The notes under the pieces are model-generated. The model saw only the letters and a list, made by a program, of their open reading frames with translations, ran no database searches and had not been told where the DNA came from. A stretch of 64,000 bases of DNA from Amorphoplanes digitatis (GTDB taxonomy: Bacteria > Actinomycetota > Actinomycetes > Mycobacteriales > Micromonosporaceae), in NCBI RefSeq assembly GCF_014205335.1, contig NZ_JACHNH010000001.1:7124501-7188500 (forward strand), written 5' to 3'. The translations under genes were made by a program, and so were the position numbers. Of this stretch, positions 58,782 through 64,000 are shown in pieces. Every line of letters begins with the position of its first letter. Positions within the stretch are counted from its first letter, which is position 1.

Positions 58782-59555
58782 TCAGACGCGCAGTTCGAAT
58801 TGGATGTTCAGCACGCCGTCGCTCTCGCTCAGCGTCAGCCCCTCGGCGTTGTTCGCCCGCGCGTACGCCACAAGGGTGTCCCGCAGTGCCTGCGCCAGCG
58901 CCTGGTAGAAGGTCGTCCGGGCGAGGATCCCGGCCGCCGACAGGCGGCGCAGCGCCTCCGTGCGCAGTCGTTCGGACCGCTGCCGCAGCCGCTCGTCCAG
59001 CAGCGCCCTCGCCCGCTCACCGGCCTCGGCCGTGAGCGCCCGGTCGTGCTCCCGCTCGGCGGCGGCGGCCTCGGCCTGAAGGCGTTCGCGGCGCCCGCCG
59101 TCGAGCAGCCGCTGCGCGTCGGCCTGCGCCGCGCGCGCCGCGTCGTCCTCGGTGATGTCGCCCCATCCGTCGTCGTAGTAGGTGCCCTGCCCGGTGACCG
59201 TGAGCGTCTCGGAGATCCGCCCGCCCGCGGTCGCCACCGCCTCCGCCTCGGCCTCCACCTCGGCCGACAGCCGGACGACGATCTCCAGCTCCTGGTCCTC
59301 GACGTGATAGGTGACGTGGCCGTCCGGCAGGGCGTACCGGAAGGCGTCGCCGTCGCGCTCCCAGCCCTCGGTGCGTTCGAGCACGCCGACCAGCGCCTCG
59401 AGCGTCGGCTCGCCGATGCTGTCGTCGAGCGCCTCGCGGACCGTCGCCTCACCCACCGCCGTGGCGGAGACCAGCGACAGCCGGCGGATCTCGTGTTCCC
59501 AGGCCTCGTCGAGCTGCCGGGTGGCGGTGACCTCCACCCGCCGTGGATTGCACAT
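58782..59555 (-). CDS. 'MCNPRR' accessory protein of FtsH/CDC48-vWA-MoxR ternary systems
   Basis: The 257-aa product starts MCNPRRVEVTATRQLDEAWE, a start I associate with an accessory X-type family of FtsH-vWA-MoxR ternary systems. A beta-rich middle (LPDGHVTYHVEDQELEIVVR) is followed by a long Ala/Arg/Glu-rich coiled coil (about 145-215) and an end (FYQALAQALRDTLVAYARAN, then beta strand NIQFELRV). It lies 28 bp after moxR. Family naming is from memory and should be tested by profile search. Confidence 0.75.
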   Translation of the reverse strand: MCNPRRVEVTATRQLDEAWEHEIRRLSLVSATAVGEATVREALDDSIGEPTLEALVGVLERTEGWERDGDAFRYALPDGHVTYHVEDQELEIVVRLSAEVEAEAEAVATAGGRISETLTVTGQGTYYDDGWGDITEDDAARAAQADAQRLLDGGRRERLQAEAAAAEREHDRALTAEAGERARALLDERLRQRSERLRTEALRRLSAAGILARTTFYQALAQALRDTLVAYARANNAEGLTLSESDGVLNIQFELRV

Positions 59556-59583
59556 CGGCTTTCCTCCTGTCTCGGGCGGTCGT

Positions 59584-60744
59584 TCAGCCCGCTAGGGACC
59601 GTTCCAGCCGGTCGAGCGCCTCCGCCTGGAGGCGGCCGAGCATCTCCAGCAGGTCCTCCCGCTCCGGATGGAAGTCGCGCACGTCGGCCAGCCACCGGCC
59701 CAGCCGCCGCTGGATCTCCCGGACCTCCTCGGCCGACTCCACCTGCGGCAGATCCAGCCCGGTCTTGCGGACCATGTTCTCCAGCTCACCGAGGTCCATC
59801 ACCGCGCCGTCGCGGGCCGGCTCGGGCACGTCGTGCGCCTTGATCACCTGGCGGATCGTCAGCCTGTCGCCCGGATCGGCCCAGAGGTGTGCGAGCACTG
59901 AGAGATCCTGCGGCTCGGCGCGCCCCCGGGCGTCCAGCAGCGCCATGGCGGCTATCGCCTTCTGCGCCTTGACCGCCCGGCGGTCGGAGAAGCTCACGTC
60001 CTCGTCGCGGAAGGCGCGAAGGATCGAGATCAGCGTGTGATGCACCGGCGTGAGGTCGATGCCGCCCACCGCCCGTTGCAGCTCCGACAGGTCGCCGAGC
60101 GGGAAGTCGGCGAGGTCCGGAGCCGGCTCGGCCGGTTCGAGCGCGGCCAGTTCGCGGCTCCAGCCGAGCCGCAGCACGTCACCGACGGCCTCGTCGGAGA
60201 CGTAGTGGACGGAGTAGCGGAACAGGAACCGGTCGCAGAACGCCCGCAGCATCGGGTCGTCCGGTATGTCGTTCGAGGCGCCGAGCAGCGTGATGAGGTC
60301 GGCCCGCTCGCGCTGCGCCCCGTTCTGGAAGGTGCGTTCGTTGATCAGCGTGAGCAGCGTGTTGAGGATGGCGCTGCTGCCGTTGAACACCTCGTCGAGG
60401 AAGGCGATCTGCGCCTGCGGCAGCATGCCCTCGGTCTTCAGCTTCAGGTGTCCGGCGTGGAAGCTCGGCACGTCGATGGTGCCGAAGAGCTCGTCCGGCT
60501 CGGTGAACTTGGTAAGCAGATATCGGAAGTACCGGGCGTGCAGCATGAGGCTGAAGCGCTCCAGCACGCCGGTCTTCGCGCTGCCGGGCGGCCCGATCAG
60601 CAGGACGTGCTCGCGGCAGAGCGCGGCGAGCGCGATGACGTCGACCGCGGTGTCGCGCTCGACGAAGTCGTCCTTGATGCGTCGCAGCTGACGGCCGAAG
60701 TTCAGGGCGAGCCTGCGCACCGCCGGGTCGAGCTCGGTGATCAC
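59584..60744 (-). CDS. RavA-type MoxR AAA+ ATPase of the ternary operon
   Basis: The 386-aa ATPase has Walker A GPPGSAKT (51-58), Walker B FLDEVFNGSSAILNTLL (Asp117, Glu118), sensor 1 LLGASNDIP and the arginine finger region CDRFLFR. The LTKFTEPDELFGTIDVPSFH loop before Walker B is typical of the RavA branch of MoxR. C-terminal residues 250-386 are helical. It is 35 bp after the CDC48-like gene and probably remodels the vWA/propeller partner. It is distinct from the MoxR of the DUF58 operon at 32989. Confidence 0.93.
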   Translation of the reverse strand: MITELDPAVRRLALNFGRQLRRIKDDFVERDTAVDVIALAALCREHVLLIGPPGSAKTGVLERFSLMLHARYFRYLLTKFTEPDELFGTIDVPSFHAGHLKLKTEGMLPQAQIAFLDEVFNGSSAILNTLLTLINERTFQNGAQRERADLITLLGASNDIPDDPMLRAFCDRFLFRYSVHYVSDEAVGDVLRLGWSRELAALEPAEPAPDLADFPLGDLSELQRAVGGIDLTPVHHTLISILRAFRDEDVSFSDRRAVKAQKAIAAMALLDARGRAEPQDLSVLAHLWADPGDRLTIRQVIKAHDVPEPARDGAVMDLGELENMVRKTGLDLPQVESAEEVREIQRRLGRWLADVRDFHPEREDLLEMLGRLQAEALDRLERSLAG

Positions 60745-60779
60745 GGGTTGCTTCTCCAGTCGATGCTCGGGCTCAGGTG

Positions 60780-62695
<1,916 letters not shown>

Positions 62696-62696
<1 letters not shown>

Positions 62697-63634
62697 CAGG
62701 CGCCTCCGTTCTGGAGGCTGGCCCGATGCCGGTTGACCAGCTCCAGCACCGGTCCGTACTCGGCGTGATCCAGCAGGATCCGGCCCTTGATCGAGGTGCC
62801 GGGCGCCGCGAGGACGGCGCCGCCCCGCTCGACGCGGTAGGCGAGGCCGGACTCGCGCTGCTCCTGTTCGTCGAGGATGGCCAGCGGCAGCCAGAAGCGG
62901 AGCGTCGCGACGGTGCGGGGGCTCGGCAGCCCGGTGAGGCCGCGGCGGGCCTCCTCGATGTGTGCGTCCCAGGCCGGGCCGTGCCACAGCCGCGCGGCAA
63001 TGTAGACGTCGAGCATGTCCGCCACCCGCTCCTGGCGCAGCCGGTCGAGCACCGTCCAGCGCCACTCCAGCACGAGCGGATCGGCCGACGGCGCGGCGCA
63101 CGCGGCGACCAGGACCGCGATGCCCCGGGGGCGGCGGAGGAGCCGGCTCAGTACGCCACCCGCGGTCGCGCGGTCGGCGTCCGGCGGCCGGTGCAGCACC
63201 GTCGTCAGCGGCGACGCCGCCAGCAGCGCCTCGACGAACTCCGCCGGTGCGCCCCCGGCGGGCGGCTCCGCGGACACCGCCGGGCCGACGACGGCGTGGC
63301 GCGCCACGCCCTCGGCCCAGCCGGCGTCGCGCCGGGTGAGCCGCAGGCGGGGAACCAGGCTCAGCACCTTCGCGCTCTGCTCCCACTGCCGCCGGCCGCC
63401 GATGGCCGCGGCCAGCAGGACCGCGGCCGGGCCGGGTGCGCCCGGGTCGCCAAGCGGCGGCCGGCCCGCACCGATCCGGGCGGCGGTGGTGGCCGTCGCC
63501 CAGCGCAGCGTGTCGGCGGTGGCCGCGTCGGGACGGGCCAGGCCGCCGATCCGGGTCAGCCGCCCGGCCGGCGGCGGCCCCGCGGGCCGCATCGACCAGC
63601 GCAGCACCTCGCGGGCCGTCGTCAGGGCTTCCAC
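62696..63634 (-). CDS. Unknown mostly helical protein of the ternary operon (312 aa)
   Basis: GTG 63634 overlaps the end of the JAB gene by 13 bp. The product starts MEALTTAREVLRWSMRPAGP and is mostly alpha-helical (DTLRWATATTAARIGAGRPP, EFVEALLAASPLTTVLHRPP, WRWTVLDRLRQERVADMLDV), with a C-terminal beta part ending LLDHAEYGPVLELVNRHRAS. No known motif is visible. Overlap with both neighbours suggests a stoichiometric subunit of the complex. Confidence 0.78.
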
Positions 63635-64000
63635 GGCGCCCCGATCCGGTGCCGGGCGAGCCGCATCTCCTCGCCGTCCCAGCGGTAGGTCCGCAGCAGC
63701 CGCTCGCCGGTGTCGTCGATGTTGAGCAGCGCCGCTAGATGCCACGGCCGGCGGAAGGTGGTGGTGTGCAGGTCGACGTCGATCGACGAGAGCCCGACGC
63801 CGTCGGTGGCCGGGAACAGGTGCGTGTGGTACCAGCCGACCAGCCGGTACGCCCCGCTGGCCTCGCCGATCGTCTGGTTGATCCGCAGGAAGCTCTCGCC
63901 GGTGAAGGTGAAGTTGAGCAGCGAGGCGCCGGTGCGCTCCGCGGGCTGCGCCGCCGTCACGTGCACCAGGTGACCGCCGCGCGCACGGTCGCGCAGCACC
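63622..64000 (-). CDS. JAB/JAMM metallopeptidase (partial, N-terminus off window)
   Basis: The minus-strand reading is open to the right edge, so the start lies beyond 64000. The visible 125 residues have the JAMM metal motif: H-x-H in VGWYHTHLFPATDG and S-x-x-D in VGLSSIDVDLH, with a following beta strand AALLNIDDTGERLLRTYRWD. JAMM enzymes cleave isopeptide or peptide bonds after ubiquitin-like proteins. Its place in the operon suggests that a Ub-like substrate (for example YukD-like) is encoded upstream, outside the window. Confidence 0.88.
   Translation of the reverse strand, partial: VLRDRARGGHLVHVTAAQPAERTGASLLNFTFTGESFLRINQTIGEASGAYRLVGWYHTHLFPATDGVGLSSIDVDLHTTTFRRPWHLAALLNIDDTGERLLRTYRWDGEEMRLARHRIGAPWKP

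Overview
The window is high-GC DNA with dense, tightly packed genes, frequent GTG starts and GTGA/ATGA overlaps. Gene content (a fasR-fabD-fabH-acpP-fabF-acyl-CoA carboxylase locus, DUF3145, HelD-type RNA polymerase helicase, RDD/SpoIIM/DUF4129/DUF4350/MoxR/DUF58 genes, several Ser/Thr kinases and a MoxR/vWA/AAA ternary operon) points to a filamentous actinomycete, most likely Micromonosporaceae (Actinoplanes/Micromonospora-like). The genus is an inference; there is no rRNA or tRNA in the window to confirm it.

Layout. 1-601: start of a TetR repressor gene (running off the left edge), a small ORF and an inverted-repeat operator. 863-7404: fatty-acid synthase locus under the PucR-type regulator FasR, closed by a perfect palindromic terminator; its FabD carries an unusual C-terminal lipoyl-like domain. 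7471-10119: a membrane-anchored STAND-type NTPase with six exact 138-bp TPR units. 10162-26724: mixed housekeeping and accessory genes: NagZ-like lipoprotein, DUF3145, carbonic anhydrase, hydrolase, HelD, CDF metal exporter, PfkB kinase-SurE, a STAS anti-sigma antagonist with a SigB/SigF-like promoter, two Ser/Thr kinases and a MerR regulator. 26903-35289: a repeat-rich membrane protein, a Tat-exported 5'-nucleotidase, then the DUF4129-DUF4350-MoxR-DUF58 operon; its usual partners SpoIIM and RDD lie at 39339-41394, separated by a small block of regulator/enzyme genes. 41330-52095: argS with an attenuator-like leader, phosphatase, SRPBCC and methyltransferase genes, a chemoreceptor, a SpoU methylase, a ribosome-hibernation factor with a second SigB/SigF-like promoter, and small membrane proteins and regulators, including a TetR gene with two operators.

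52117-64000 is the most interesting part: ten minus-strand genes, most of them overlapping or separated by under 40 bp, reading (in transcription order) JAB/JAMM peptidase (partial), unknown helical protein, CDC48/FtsH-like AAA ATPase, RavA-type MoxR ATPase, 'MCNPRR' accessory protein, small protein, TPR-like protein, 550-aa unknown, 228-aa unknown, and a large WD40 beta-propeller-vWA fusion. This fits the FtsH/CDC48-vWA-MoxR ternary systems that comparative genomics has proposed as NTP-dependent conflict or quality-control machines, here with a deubiquitinase-like JAB peptidase. Its function appears not to be established; the 5' part of the operon lies beyond the right edge.
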